Below are positions 1 to 8,814 of a stretch of DNA of 64,000 nt, piece after piece (the stretch's first letter is position 1; every line of letters starts with the position of its first letter). Where the stretch lies: the NCBI GenBank assembly GCA_022843845.1, contig JALHMW010000002.1, positions 1-64,000 of the forward strand. The letters run 5' to 3'. Origin of the DNA: Archangium sp. Its GTDB lineage: Bacteria > Myxococcota > Myxococcia > Myxococcales > Myxococcaceae. The notes under the pieces are model-generated. The model was not told the DNA's origin, did no database searches, and was given only the letters and a program-made list of their open reading frames with translations. The position numbers were made by a program, and so were the translations under genes.

Positions 1-1
1 C

Positions 2-300
2 GGTGGCGCAGCGGGTGGTTCGGCCGGTGGCGCAGCGGGTGGTTCGGCTGGTGGCGCGGCGGCGGGCGGATCGGCCGGTGGCGCAGCCGCGGGTGGATCG
101 GCTGGTGGCGCAGCAGCAGGTGGATCGGCGGGTGGCGAAGCGGGCGGTTCAGCCGGTGGTGCCGCGGGCGGTTCGGCGGGTGGTGGTGGCGCCGCGGGTG
201 GTTCAGCCGGTGGTTCCGCAGCTGGAGGCTCTGCTGGTGGCTCGTCGGGTGGCGCCGCAGGTGGCGGCACGTCGGGTGGTTCGGCCGCAGGTGGCTCCGC
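2..300 (+). repeat. Short tandem repeats encoding GGSAGGAA units
   Basis: About 300 bp of imperfect 24-bp-like units (ggtggcgcagcgggtggttc and variants) encode Gly-Gly-Ser-Ala-Gly-Gly-Ala-Ala. Unit length varies by codon triplets, so copy-number changes would keep the frame. The array continues beyond the left edge. Confidence 0.75.
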
Positions 301-343
301 AGTCGATGCGGGCGACCCTGACGGCGGAGTCGATGGCGGGTGA
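2..343 (+). CDS. C-terminal tail of a Gly/Ser/Ala-rich protein (5' end outside window)
   Basis: The open frame enters from the left edge and stops with TGA at 341-343. The visible 113 residues are almost entirely Gly, Ala and Ser in eight-residue-like units of the type GGAAGGSA, ending in an acidic tail (AVDAGDPDGGVDGG). Such low-complexity tails act as flexible linkers in extracellular proteins, but no domain is visible, so the function cannot be assigned. Its stop overlaps the GTG start of the next lipoprotein gene (GTGA), suggesting translational coupling. The ATG frame starting at position 3 is an Arg-rich shadow and was not chosen. Confidence 0.6.
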   Translation, partial: GGAAGGSAGGAAGGSAGGAAAGGSAGGAAAGGSAGGAAAGGSAGGEAGGSAGGAAGGSAGGGGAAGGSAGGSAAGGSAGGSSGGAAGGGTSGGSAAGGSAVDAGDPDGGVDGG

Positions 344-1641
344 GCGCCTTGTTTCGTCAACGCTCTGTGACGTTCGCGGTCGCCTTCGCCTTCGGTCTGG
401 TGGGAGGCGCGTGCGGGGCGGACAAAGAGGTCGCGCCCGAACCCGTCGCCCCCGCGATGCAGCAGTGCCGCACCTTCGATCAATTGATGCCTCGCTTCGT
501 GCGAGCGATCTCCACCGGGCGCACTGAGAACCTCAAGACCGTCGTCGAGAACCAGCTGCTCAAGACGACGCGGGAGGACGAGCCGCCCCCCATCAACGAC
601 GTGCTGCGAATCATCTTCGCCACGTTGAACGCGCTCGCGTCGAAGCCGCCTGAGCCCGGGGGCACGAAAGACGACTACTGCGCACCTGCGAGCGCGCCGC
701 CTCCGCTGAACCTGGCGAATGAGGTGTGCGAGATGCGCCGGGCGATCGACGTGCTGGTACACCAGGGGAAAGGACTCGACGCGATCGGGGTGATCGAGCC
801 GCAGCTGCAGGGAATCATCGACTACATGACCGGCAGCGGGACGTCGGCCGACAAGACCCCGCACTACGAGGTCGCAGCAGCCTTCTCGAACCTCTGCAGC
901 AACACGATGGTGTGCAGGCTCTCGAATGGGCTCGATCTGATCATCGCCTTCACCGACTACGCGAACACCGCGCCGGGCCGGAGGCTGGTACAGAATCTCA
1001 ACACCCTGGGCACCAGGCCGAGCCTCACGGCCTTCCTCGCGCCGCAGAACCTCACCGAAGACGGCTTCGTGGCCATCTCTCGAGCGCTGATCCCGGCCGT
1101 GCAGGGTGCAGACCCGCAGGCGCTGCAGAACGCGTTCGACCAGCTCCCGCTCTCGGCCGAGCTCAAGGCCGATCTCGGACCGATCGTCGAGGACCTCAAG
1201 CTCATCCTGCAGACCCCATCGCTCATCGAGCCGACGCGCAAAGCGCTCAACTGCCTCACGGTGAGCGATCGCAACTCGGACATCGTTCGCATGCTGTACC
1301 GCCTCGCCATTCGCGACATGCGGCCTGAGTTCGGCATCACGCGGCTCTCGCAGGTCTTCCGGCAGATCCAGGACGTCGATCAGCGCGGCTCACTCATCTT
1401 CCTCGCCAACACGCTCGCGAAGGCGGTGCGGAGCGACGAGATCGCGATCGCGTCGGCGGCGACGACCTGCAAGACGCTCCTGTCGACCTCGGTGCCTGCT
1501 GGCCAGGCGCAGTCGAACGCCCAGCTCGCGCTGCCCGTCGTCGCCGAGCTGCTCCGCAACGGCCTGGTTCAAGAGGCCATCTGCGCCATCGACACGCTAC
1601 TCTTCGGCTGCTCCGGTGGCGCGCAGCCTGCCTGCCGCTGA
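340..1641 (+). CDS. Hypothetical lipoprotein, 433 aa
   Basis: The GTG start at 340 overlaps the preceding stop. The first 25 residues form a lipoprotein signal with lipobox VGGAC, so Cys25 should be lipidated and the protein anchored in the envelope. The remainder is mainly predicted helical (many Leu/Ala-rich amphipathic stretches) with scattered Cys residues (near residues 45, 115, 130, 185, 190 and at the C-terminus) that could form disulfides. I recognise no family. It lies between the Gly-rich protein and another small lipoprotein on the same strand, so the three are likely co-expressed surface components. The gene call is secure; the function is unknown. Confidence 0.8.
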   Translation: MSALFRQRSVTFAVAFAFGLVGGACGADKEVAPEPVAPAMQQCRTFDQLMPRFVRAISTGRTENLKTVVENQLLKTTREDEPPPINDVLRIIFATLNALASKPPEPGGTKDDYCAPASAPPPLNLANEVCEMRRAIDVLVHQGKGLDAIGVIEPQLQGIIDYMTGSGTSADKTPHYEVAAAFSNLCSNTMVCRLSNGLDLIIAFTDYANTAPGRRLVQNLNTLGTRPSLTAFLAPQNLTEDGFVAISRALIPAVQGADPQALQNAFDQLPLSAELKADLGPIVEDLKLILQTPSLIEPTRKALNCLTVSDRNSDIVRMLYRLAIRDMRPEFGITRLSQVFRQIQDVDQRGSLIFLANTLAKAVRSDEIAIASAATTCKTLLSTSVPAGQAQSNAQLALPVVAELLRNGLVQEAICAIDTLLFGCSGGAQPACR

Positions 1642-1693
1642 CGGCACGGCTCGGTCGAGGTAGAAGACGCCATCATTTCTCAGGAGGTCGTTC

Positions 1694-2305
1694 ATGGTTC
1701 GCAGCGCACTCGTCGTCGTCGCCTTCCTCGCCCTCGTCGGTTGCAGCAAGGATCCCCTTCAGATGAACAAGGCGCAGGCCGCCGAGTACGCGACGCGCAT
1801 GTCGCGTCTCTCCGGCACGTCTGCCTTCAAGGCGGCCTCGGGCGCCGACATCATCAATGCCTCAGCGTCGTGTGAAGAGGGCGGCACCGTCGCCGTGAAG
1901 GTCACGGCCAGCACGTCAACGATGGGCGGCACGCAGACCGGCACCGCGTCGTTCGCGATCACTGGCAACGCCTGCAGGTACAAGACGGACGACGGCCGCA
2001 TCTGGACGATGAACGGTGGGCCGATCACCTCGACGTACTCCGCGACCGGCACCACCTCTGGCGCCAACAACGCGATGCTCGCCCTGACGGTGCAGATGGA
2101 CGGCGGCCCGATCACCGTCGAGACCGACACCGAGCGCGGCTCGATTCAGTACAACGCGCTCAAGATCGTCACCAACGTCGACACCAGCAACAACAGCTTC
2201 CGCTTGCGCAGCGCGATCACGGGCTCGATGACGGTCGATGGCGTCACGTACACCTACGACAACGAGTCGTTCGACTTCCGCTACACGATCGATCTGAATC
2301 CGTAA
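1694..2305 (+). CDS. Hypothetical lipoprotein, 203 aa
   Basis: An AGGAGG-type ribosome-binding site sits just before ATG 1694. Residues 1-17 (MVRSALVVVAFLALVGC) are a lipoprotein signal with lipidation at Cys17. The mature part is rich in Thr, Ser, Gly and Asn with alternating hydrophobic residues, as expected for a secreted beta-sandwich; two Cys residues (in ASCEEGG and NACRYK) could pair. No named family recognised. It ends 31 bp from the convergent outer-membrane protein gene. Confidence 0.8.
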   Translation: MVRSALVVVAFLALVGCSKDPLQMNKAQAAEYATRMSRLSGTSAFKAASGADIINASASCEEGGTVAVKVTASTSTMGGTQTGTASFAITGNACRYKTDDGRIWTMNGGPITSTYSATGTTSGANNAMLALTVQMDGGPITVETDTERGSIQYNALKIVTNVDTSNNSFRLRSAITGSMTVDGVTYTYDNESFDFRYTIDLNP

Positions 2306-2336
2306 GAGGCTGTCAGGTGATCATTCGAGGTGCTGC

Positions 2337-3170
2337 TCAGAAGCGCCAGCTGAACCGGCCGCTCGCGACGAAGTCGTGTCGATCGTTTCCCACCACGGGC
2401 AGGCTGCCGGCGAGCTCGATGCCGAAGGACGAGACGCGGAAGCGCGCTCCGATGGTGGGCGCGAGATAGCTGATTCGGCCCGCGCGACCCGACACGTCCA
2501 GCACCAGCCCGAACCACGAGGTCGGCTGCCAGATCGCGCCGACGAGGCCGAGCGCGCCGATGCGAGGGTCGCTTCGTGCGGCACCGAGGCCGACGGTGAG
2601 ATCGATGCTCGCCATGCCGTGCACCTCGAGCCACGACTTCGGTCGCCACGAGACGGTGTGCCCGAACTCCGCGCCGACCAGCCGCATGCCGGGAATCTCG
2701 AATGACGTCGGCAGCAGCACCCGGCCGGTGATCGCGCCAGAGAGCCGCTCGGTGTCGTAGACGACCTGCGCGACGCCAGCCGTCATGTGCCCGAGCGTGA
2801 TCTCGGTCTTCGTCAGCGTCGCGTTCTGCGTGAAGCCGAAGCTGACCGCCTCGAGCGTGGCGAAGATCTCGGTCGTCGACCGCACGGCCCAGGAGCCGAA
2901 CAGCGCGCCCTTCGCGCCCACGTTTCCGTAGAACGCTGGCGTGTCGATGATGCCGAGCCCACGGACCCCGAGGCCGACTTCATTCCGCGGGCAGGCTCGC
3001 CGGCCGCTGGCGAGATCGGCTTCGACGTAGCCCATGGCGATGGGACCTTCGGGGAGCCCGCGCGCGTCGGCCGACACGCAGCCGCCTCGAAGCGGCTCCG
3101 TCACCGGCTGGCTGACCTCCTGGGCGAGGGCAGTAGTCGAGAACACCGCGATGAAGAGGATTGAACGCAT
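2337..3170 (-). CDS. Predicted outer-membrane beta-barrel protein, 277 aa
   Basis: The protein begins with a Sec signal peptide (MRSILFIAVFSTTALAQ) and continues with alternating hydrophobic/polar strands rich in Gly, Thr, Val and aromatic residues. It ends in SWRF, the terminal Phe typical of BAM-inserted outer-membrane proteins. Its ATG overlaps the stop of the upstream CehA/PHP lipoprotein gene as TGATG, so the two are almost certainly co-translated and may act together. Specific function is unknown; an autotransporter or porin role cannot be separated from a structural one. Confidence 0.75.
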   Translation of the reverse strand: MRSILFIAVFSTTALAQEVSQPVTEPLRGGCVSADARGLPEGPIAMGYVEADLASGRRACPRNEVGLGVRGLGIIDTPAFYGNVGAKGALFGSWAVRSTTEIFATLEAVSFGFTQNATLTKTEITLGHMTAGVAQVVYDTERLSGAITGRVLLPTSFEIPGMRLVGAEFGHTVSWRPKSWLEVHGMASIDLTVGLGAARSDPRIGALGLVGAIWQPTSWFGLVLDVSGRAGRISYLAPTIGARFRVSSFGIELAGSLPVVGNDRHDFVASGRFSWRF

Positions 3171-6136
3171 CAGCGGCCTCCCTTCGCGCCCGGCGCGGTG
3201 AACTGTCCGTCACCGGTGCGATCGAGGAAGAACGGGTTGGTGAACGCGAGCGGGTAGCCGAGCGTGATGTTCGCGAAGTCGAAGCCGGCCTCGCCTTCTT
3301 TCGGCTGGGGTGGATCGTTCAGCGGACCGATCTTCGCGCCCATGCCCATCACGTCCTCCGCGTTCACCACGCCGTCGCCGTTGTTGTCGGTGGTGTCGGG
3401 CACGCCATCGAACGCGCCGCCCTGGCCGCCCCCGAGATCGGCCGAGAGCATCAGCGGCCGTCCCGCTTCGATCGACACCCAGGCATCACCCGTCACGCCC
3501 GCGAGCAACTCCGACAGCGCGACCTCACCCTCGTAGCGGACGAACGAGCCGCTCGAGGCAAACGGGTCGGCCGGGAGCGGCAGGTCCTTCACCGTCTTCA
3601 CGATCTGTCCGTTCACCACGAAGCGGACCTCCTGCACCGGAATCCACGGCGCGGACGAGACCTTCACGCGCACCTTCGCGTCGGCCTTCGGAGCGAACGT
3701 CGTGGTGCTGTACGGCCGCGCCACGCCGGCGCTGTCTTCGATGGTGGCCTCGATGAGCGGCCCGTTGGTGCCGAGCGAGCGGCCATCGAGCACGCCGCGG
3801 TTGAGCGTGTTGACGTCGAAGGTCGGGCCGGGCTGCGTCGCGGCGGTGACGAGGTTGAACGGCATGCCGACGGTGTTGTCGGTGAGGCTGTGCGAGTCGG
3901 AGTTCGCGGTGCCGACCTTCTTGCGGCCCTGATTCAGCACGTACCACCAGAAGGCGCGGTACTGCAGGAACAGGCCGTTGTCGGAGCCGTTCATCACCTC
4001 CTGCGCGTGGTGGCCGTCGTTCGCGAAGGTCGAGCCGGCCGGCGTGCGCACGTAGATGCCGAGGTTGGTGCCGTCATCGGCGGCGGGCAGATCCTTCTGA
4101 AGGTCCATCGCGAGCGCGCGGGGGAAGCCGAGATCGCGGCCGAACTCCGCGACGGCCCAGGGGTGGTTGAGCTCGATGAGCGGCGTGCCGGTGAACAGCG
4201 GCTTCGTCTTCTCGAACAGCATGCCCGGCTCGACCAGCTCGTCGTACGGGCCGCCATTGCGCGGCAGCGACGGGTCGAACTTCAGCGGCCACATGTTGTA
4301 GTGGCCGATGACGAGCGGGAACGTCGACTTCGGGATGAAGAGGAACGGGATGTGGCCGGTCGTCTCGAGGCCGACCACCGTCGAGAGGCGCTGGGCGAGG
4401 CCGAGCTGCTCCACGGTGCGCGTGTAGTCGTAGACGACGTCGTGATCGGTGCCGACCGCGACATCGAGATCGCTCGCCGAGAACGAGAGCACCCGATCGA
4501 GATCGGGGATCGAGCTGTCGAAGCTGGCCGCGCCGTGGATGTGGAAGTCGGCGGAGAGCGTGCCTGCGGGCTTGAGGCCAGCGAGTCGCGAGAGGGTGAA
4601 CGAGACGGTCGAGGCGCCCGGCATGACGGTGACGGTGTCGCGGCCCAGCGACCAGAACGGGCCGTGAAAGGCGTAGACGTAGTACCGGCCCAGCGGCACC
4701 TCGGCCGTCGCCTGGCCCTGACGCACGAGCACCCGGTTGCAGGCGGGTGACGCTCCAGCGGGAGTTCCCAGCCACGGTGCGCACGACGTGAAGCGGCCGT
4801 GCAGCGTGCCTTGCACCTTCTCTCGCTCGGCTTGATCCACCGGCACCACGAAGATCTCGGCGTCGAGCCCCATCATCGTCGCTGCGTCACTCACGCGGAA
4901 CGAGACCGCGCCGGTCGACGGCAAGACGAAGGTGCCGAGGTCGAGCCCGTCCTGCACTGAGGCAAACTCCTTCTCGAGCACTTTGCGGCCAAAGCTGTGC
5001 ACCTCGACGACGTAAGACGAGCCAGCCGACACGCGCGCGCTGAACGAGCCGTCGGCGGAGGGCACCACCTGCGTCCACGGGCTGCGCTTCTCTGCGGCGG
5101 TCGAGAGCGAGCCCTCGAGGATGAAGACGCTCGTCTCTCGCTCCGAGTTGAGCGCCAGCGCACCGGGCCGCTCCACTTTTCCGCGCACCGTCGCGTGGGC
5201 CTTCTTCGTCACCTGCTGGCGCACGTCCATCGCGATGTCGACGGCGCCGCTCACGCCCTTCGAGTCGGCCACGGCGATGAAGCGCTCGAACACCTGGTAC
5301 CCACGAGGCGGAACGCGCGTCCGCGGGAGCCCGGCGGCGCTCACCTGATCGCTGTTGAACCCCTCCATTGAGGCGTCGGTGCAGCTCACGGTGGCGATCG
5401 ACGAGATGCGATCGTCGCCCGAGTGCCCGGCTGCCGCGAGGAACGGGAAGGTGCGGAAGACGCCGTTGATCGTGAGCAGGTTGAACGACGGGTGGTTGAA
5501 GCCGACGCCTTCGCCGGGCGTGAAGGGCAGGGCCTCACGGCCGCTCCAGTAGTAGCCGTCGACGAGGCTCCAGAGCTCGGTGTCGGTCGTGCCGTTGATC
5601 AGCTCGGTGCGTACGCGCACGCCGCGATCGCACGGACGCAGTTCGTAGCGGGTGAAGGCCAACACATCGGGCCGGCCCTCCAGGGCGCCGCGGAGCTCGA
5701 CGGCCACGCGCTCGGGCTTCTCGTCGATGACCTTCATCGACGTGTACCGAATCCCGTCGCCCGGGAGGATGCCGACGACCTGGAAGATGTTGTTCACCAC
5801 GTCCTTCGGCTGCCCGCGGGGCGCGAGATCGAGGATCGAGCCGCCGTTCGGGTCGAGGTAGTTCTGCGTGCCGAGGCCCGCGATCACGACGTCGGCGAAC
5901 GCGTTCGAGAGCTTCACGTCACCCTTCGCGCCGAGCCCGTTCCATCCTCCAGGCCGCTGCGCCGTCGACGAGATGGTGTCGATCGCCAGCTGCTCGTTCA
6001 GGCCACCACACTCGAACGAGACCTTTGGACACGGCGACGCGACGACACACGACGCTTCACCCGACAGGCAGCTCTCCTTCGCGCACGCGGAGCTCAACCC
6101 CACCAGCGCCACCACGACAGCGAGCCTCACAACCAT
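3170..6136 (-). CDS. CehA/McbA-type PHP-domain metallohydrolase lipoprotein with dockerin-like tail
   Basis: About 988 aa. I start at ATG 6136 because it gives a clean lipoprotein signal (MVVRLAVVVALVGLSSAC, lipidated Cys18); a GTG at 6145 adds three residues. The first ~500 residues look like beta-rich carbohydrate- or surface-binding modules. From about residue 528 there is a complete PHP metallohydrolase: HIH, then TDHD, GLET, NHP and NSDSH, all expected metal ligands. Near the C-terminus lies a dockerin/EF-hand-like calcium loop (DNNGDGVVNAED) and a second DRTGDG loop. CehA/McbA relatives hydrolyse phosphate or carbamate esters, but the substrate here is unknown. It is translationally coupled to the downstream outer-membrane protein. 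Its start codon lies inside a duplicated gene fragment. Confidence 0.85.
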   Translation of the reverse strand: MVVRLAVVVALVGLSSACAKESCLSGEASCVVASPCPKVSFECGGLNEQLAIDTISSTAQRPGGWNGLGAKGDVKLSNAFADVVIAGLGTQNYLDPNGGSILDLAPRGQPKDVVNNIFQVVGILPGDGIRYTSMKVIDEKPERVAVELRGALEGRPDVLAFTRYELRPCDRGVRVRTELINGTTDTELWSLVDGYYWSGREALPFTPGEGVGFNHPSFNLLTINGVFRTFPFLAAAGHSGDDRISSIATVSCTDASMEGFNSDQVSAAGLPRTRVPPRGYQVFERFIAVADSKGVSGAVDIAMDVRQQVTKKAHATVRGKVERPGALALNSERETSVFILEGSLSTAAEKRSPWTQVVPSADGSFSARVSAGSSYVVEVHSFGRKVLEKEFASVQDGLDLGTFVLPSTGAVSFRVSDAATMMGLDAEIFVVPVDQAEREKVQGTLHGRFTSCAPWLGTPAGASPACNRVLVRQGQATAEVPLGRYYVYAFHGPFWSLGRDTVTVMPGASTVSFTLSRLAGLKPAGTLSADFHIHGAASFDSSIPDLDRVLSFSASDLDVAVGTDHDVVYDYTRTVEQLGLAQRLSTVVGLETTGHIPFLFIPKSTFPLVIGHYNMWPLKFDPSLPRNGGPYDELVEPGMLFEKTKPLFTGTPLIELNHPWAVAEFGRDLGFPRALAMDLQKDLPAADDGTNLGIYVRTPAGSTFANDGHHAQEVMNGSDNGLFLQYRAFWWYVLNQGRKKVGTANSDSHSLTDNTVGMPFNLVTAATQPGPTFDVNTLNRGVLDGRSLGTNGPLIEATIEDSAGVARPYSTTTFAPKADAKVRVKVSSAPWIPVQEVRFVVNGQIVKTVKDLPLPADPFASSGSFVRYEGEVALSELLAGVTGDAWVSIEAGRPLMLSADLGGGQGGAFDGVPDTTDNNGDGVVNAEDVMGMGAKIGPLNDPPQPKEGEAGFDFANITLGYPLAFTNPFFLDRTGDGQFTAPGAKGGR

Positions 6137-6270
6137 TGATTCCACCCATTCGCTGCGTGGCAGGAGTCCCCGATGAGATCGAGGTACACCTGCGGGTTCG
6201 ACTGCTTGATGGCACTCATCGTCCAGAACGCCTTGATGGCTTCCAGACCATTGACCGTGGCGTCGAGCAA
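6127..6270 (-). pseudogene. Truncated duplicate of the 3' end of the 7583-8677 gene
   Basis: On the minus strand 6133-6269 matches 7589-7725 with only about ten mismatches by eye. It encodes the last ~46 residues of the secreted protein, in frame and ending in GWNQWL then TGA instead of GWNQWQ. Similarity stops abruptly near 6270. The ATG of the PHP lipoprotein gene is embedded in the Gln-Trp codons of this fragment. This is best read as the remnant of a tandem duplication; whether any of it is translated is unclear. Confidence 0.75.
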
Positions 6271-6373
6271 CGGGGGCGAATGCCGACGTCGCGCAGCGTG
6301 ACGCGCCGGGTCGCCAACCGCGTTCCTCGGCGATGAGTCCGAAGTTGAGCGTTCGCCGGCCGAAATCTCGACG
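6271..6373. other. Non-coding spacer, no recognisable feature
   Basis: About 100 bp between the duplicate fragment and the stop of the next minus-strand lipoprotein gene. I see no convincing promoter, hairpin or ORF. It is probably decayed sequence left from the duplication. Confidence 0.4.
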
Positions 6374-7534
6374 TCAGGGGCTGCGGCCGATGCCGCGCAG
6401 CGGAACGTTCAAGCTCGGCTGGTTCCGAGCAGTGGTGGTGCCGGCCAGGGTGCCTTGACGCACGCCCAGCAACTCGGGCCGAAAGCTCACCGTCACCCTC
6501 GCTGTTCCGGGAACGATGGCGTTGGTGGTGGCGTCGCGGGTCGCCGGCGGAACGGTGAGCCTGGTGAGGTCTCCCATGTTCGCAGCGGTGACGCTGAAGA
6601 TGCTGCTGGGGTTCGCGCCTTCACGCGTCGTCAGGCCGCTGAGCTCGATGGCCGCGAAGCTCTGGTTGTTGAAGGTCACTTCGCCGGTGACGGTGACGGT
6701 CGGCTGCACGTTGCCGAAGTCGAGGATCGTCTGCGTCCACGAGAGCACGCTGTCGACACCGGTCCCGATGAGCCGCACGTTCACCTCCGGGCAGCCGTCG
6801 GCCGGCAACACCCAGAGGTTGGCGAAGTAGTCGCGGCTCTCGGTGGGCGCGAACTGGAAGGAGACGTTCTTGTCGCGACCGGGGGCGAGTGAGAACTCTC
6901 CACGCGGCGAGTCGGACGAAAGCGAGAACACCGTGTCGGACGAGGTGATGTCGCCGACGCGCGGGAACGACTCAATCGGTCGGCGATTCTTTATCATCTC
7001 GACGACGCTGAAGGTGTCACCCCGCGCCACGGCGCCAAAGTCGATGCGGGGCGGGAAGGAGAGGTCGCACCCACCGGTCAGCGCAAGGCCCTTCAGGGTC
7101 AGGATCGTCGGCGGCGCCATCGGGTCGGCGTTGGGGATGGTGAGCTTGAGCTTGACCTCGTGCGGAACCGTCACCTGCGTCGGGTCTTGGGGCGGGTGGA
7201 AGAAGAACGTCAGCTCGCGCGACTCTCCGGCCGGGACGTCGACGGGCTCGAAGTCGATGCCGAAGACGGGGTCGGGCTCGACGACCGCAGTGCCCAGCTG
7301 GACCGCCGGACCCATGCCCTGCCTCGAGAAGCCTTCGAGCCGAAGGTTGGAGCGGCCCACGTTGCTGAGCGTGATGGCACGGGTCACCCTCTTGGTCATC
7401 GGCACCGTTCCGAAGTCGAGCTCGGTGGTGGCGACGTTTTCGACGAGCAGCCGGGGCTCACCAGGGACGGTGACCTCGCAGCCGACGATGGCGACAGTGA
7501 GGCTCGCGGCGAGCGTGAGTCGAAGCATGCGCAA
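6374..7534 (-). CDS. Lipoprotein with ASH/choice-of-anchor-D-type Ig-like repeats, 386 aa
   Basis: The lipoprotein signal (MRMLRLTLAASLTVAIVGC) predicts lipidation at Cys19. The mature protein contains about three immunoglobulin-like repeats with the recurring signature LDFGTVP..., IDFGAVARGD and LDFGNVQPTVT followed by LxN(V/Q)... strands. This is characteristic of ASH/MSP-like (choice-of-anchor D) domains found in bacterial surface proteins. Likely a structural or adhesive envelope component. It lies between the secreted 364-aa protein and the PHP lipoprotein on the same strand, with gaps of about 50 and 240 bp. Confidence 0.8.
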   Translation of the reverse strand: MRMLRLTLAASLTVAIVGCEVTVPGEPRLLVENVATTELDFGTVPMTKRVTRAITLSNVGRSNLRLEGFSRQGMGPAVQLGTAVVEPDPVFGIDFEPVDVPAGESRELTFFFHPPQDPTQVTVPHEVKLKLTIPNADPMAPPTILTLKGLALTGGCDLSFPPRIDFGAVARGDTFSVVEMIKNRRPIESFPRVGDITSSDTVFSLSSDSPRGEFSLAPGRDKNVSFQFAPTESRDYFANLWVLPADGCPEVNVRLIGTGVDSVLSWTQTILDFGNVQPTVTVTGEVTFNNQSFAAIELSGLTTREGANPSSIFSVTAANMGDLTRLTVPPATRDATTNAIVPGTARVTVSFRPELLGVRQGTLAGTTTARNQPSLNVPLRGIGRSP

Positions 7535-7582
7535 TTAACGACGTTCTTCGCCCCTCTCGTCAAGCCCTCGCCGCCGCGAGCC

Positions 7583-8677
7583 TCACTGCCATTGATTCCA
7601 CCCATTCGCTGCGTGGCAGGAGTCCCCGATCAGATCGAGGTACACCTGCGGGTTCGACTGCTTGATGGCGCTCATGGTCGAGAACGCCTTGATGCCTTCG
7701 AGGCCCTTCACCGCGGCGTCGAGCAGCACCTTCGCCTTGTTCACGGCCAGCTGCTGCTCCTTGTTCGGCTTGAAGCCCGCTTCGTTCTTCAGGCGCCCGA
7801 CGCTCTCGAGGAAGTGGCCGTAGAACTTCACTTGTTGCGTGAGGATCTGCAGCGTGAATTGCGGCGCCTGCTGGAGCGCTGCGTCGTATTGCCGGCGCTC
7901 CGACTCGAGCCGGTAGAAGAGCACCGCGATCTGCGCGTCGAGGCGCGCGCCCCACTTCTTCTTCACCTCGGGGAAACGCGACCAGCCGAACACCGCCTGG
8001 AGCAGGTGCAGCCCACCACACGAGTGCGCGTAGATGCCCTGCTTGCGCTTGGGCACCTCAGGGAGGCCTTTCTTCAGGCCCTCGGTCAGCTCAGCCTGAT
8101 CCTTCTCGAGCGCGGTGAGCGCGTCGTCCATCACGACGTCGAGGGAGACCGGCCCGAGCTCCGTCAGGATGGTGGTGCCCGGCTTCCCGACCGCCGAGAG
8201 CAGATCGATCGTCCACGCGCTGTCTCTCCAGTACTCGGCGTTCGACGGCACGTGCCGAAAGCCCTTCTTCACGCTGTCGACGAGCTGCTGCAGGGTGACC
8301 TGGCCCCACCGCGTCGGAAACGTCGTCGACATCGGCAGCTTCGCGAGCACGAACGTCTTGGTGACGAGGTTCGTGTGCGGCTCGATCGGGGTCTTGTCGG
8401 CGCCGTAGCGGAGAAACCCGTACGTGTTGCCAGGCCCCACGCCGCCGTCAGGCAGCAGGTTCTGGTTCAAGAAGTCCTTCGTGATCGCCTCGGTGGCCTT
8501 ACGGCCATCATTCGCCAGGAAGCTCCCGCCGTACGCCGTGATGCCGTGGGCGAGCGCCCAGGGGTTCTTCGGGTCGGCGGCGTGGAGCAGGCATTGATCG
8601 AGCAACACCTGGTGGGCAGGCGCCTTCGTGGCGGACTGCGTCAACAACAGCGACAGGGTGACGGCGGCGACGCTCAT
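7583..8677 (-). CDS. Hypothetical secreted protein, 364 aa
   Basis: The N-terminus (MSVAAVTLSLLLTQSATKAPA) is a short Sec signal peptide. The mature protein is predicted largely helical, with conserved-looking patches such as WALAHGITAYGGSF, AHSCGGLHLLQAVFGW and a C-terminal DSCHAANGWNQWQ. Three Cys residues (in LLDQCLLHA, HSCGG and DSCHA) could form disulfides or bind metal with nearby His. I do not recognise the family. A truncated copy of its last ~46 codons lies 1.4 kb downstream, showing the gene was once duplicated here. It is divergent from the large CARDB protein gene. Confidence 0.8.
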   Translation of the reverse strand: MSVAAVTLSLLLTQSATKAPAHQVLLDQCLLHAADPKNPWALAHGITAYGGSFLANDGRKATEAITKDFLNQNLLPDGGVGPGNTYGFLRYGADKTPIEPHTNLVTKTFVLAKLPMSTTFPTRWGQVTLQQLVDSVKKGFRHVPSNAEYWRDSAWTIDLLSAVGKPGTTILTELGPVSLDVVMDDALTALEKDQAELTEGLKKGLPEVPKRKQGIYAHSCGGLHLLQAVFGWSRFPEVKKKWGARLDAQIAVLFYRLESERRQYDAALQQAPQFTLQILTQQVKFYGHFLESVGRLKNEAGFKPNKEQQLAVNKAKVLLDAAVKGLEGIKAFSTMSAIKQSNPQVYLDLIGDSCHAANGWNQWQ

Positions 8678-8814
8678 GGTGCCTCGGGGACGACGGGGTC
8701 AAAGCCCACATTCACCCGCACGAAGCCTCGTGCGTGGCGTACACGCTCGTATATAGAGCCACACGGCCGGTCACTGAAGGGCGACGGGAGCCGCCCGCAG
8801 AGGAGTCTGTTCCG

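Noticed and set aside
2..300. CRISPR-like array
   Set aside because: The repeats are codon-level GGSAGGAA units without spacers and lie in an open frame.
3..527. 174-aa Arg/Val-rich frame at the left edge
   Set aside because: It is the +1 shadow of the Gly/Ser/Ala-rich repeat frame and of the lipoprotein start.
3161..4750. 529-aa plus-strand open frame antisense to the PHP lipoprotein
   Set aside because: Composition (Arg, Glu, His, Val repeats) is typical of antisense shadows in high-GC DNA; the minus-strand protein has clear PHP motifs.
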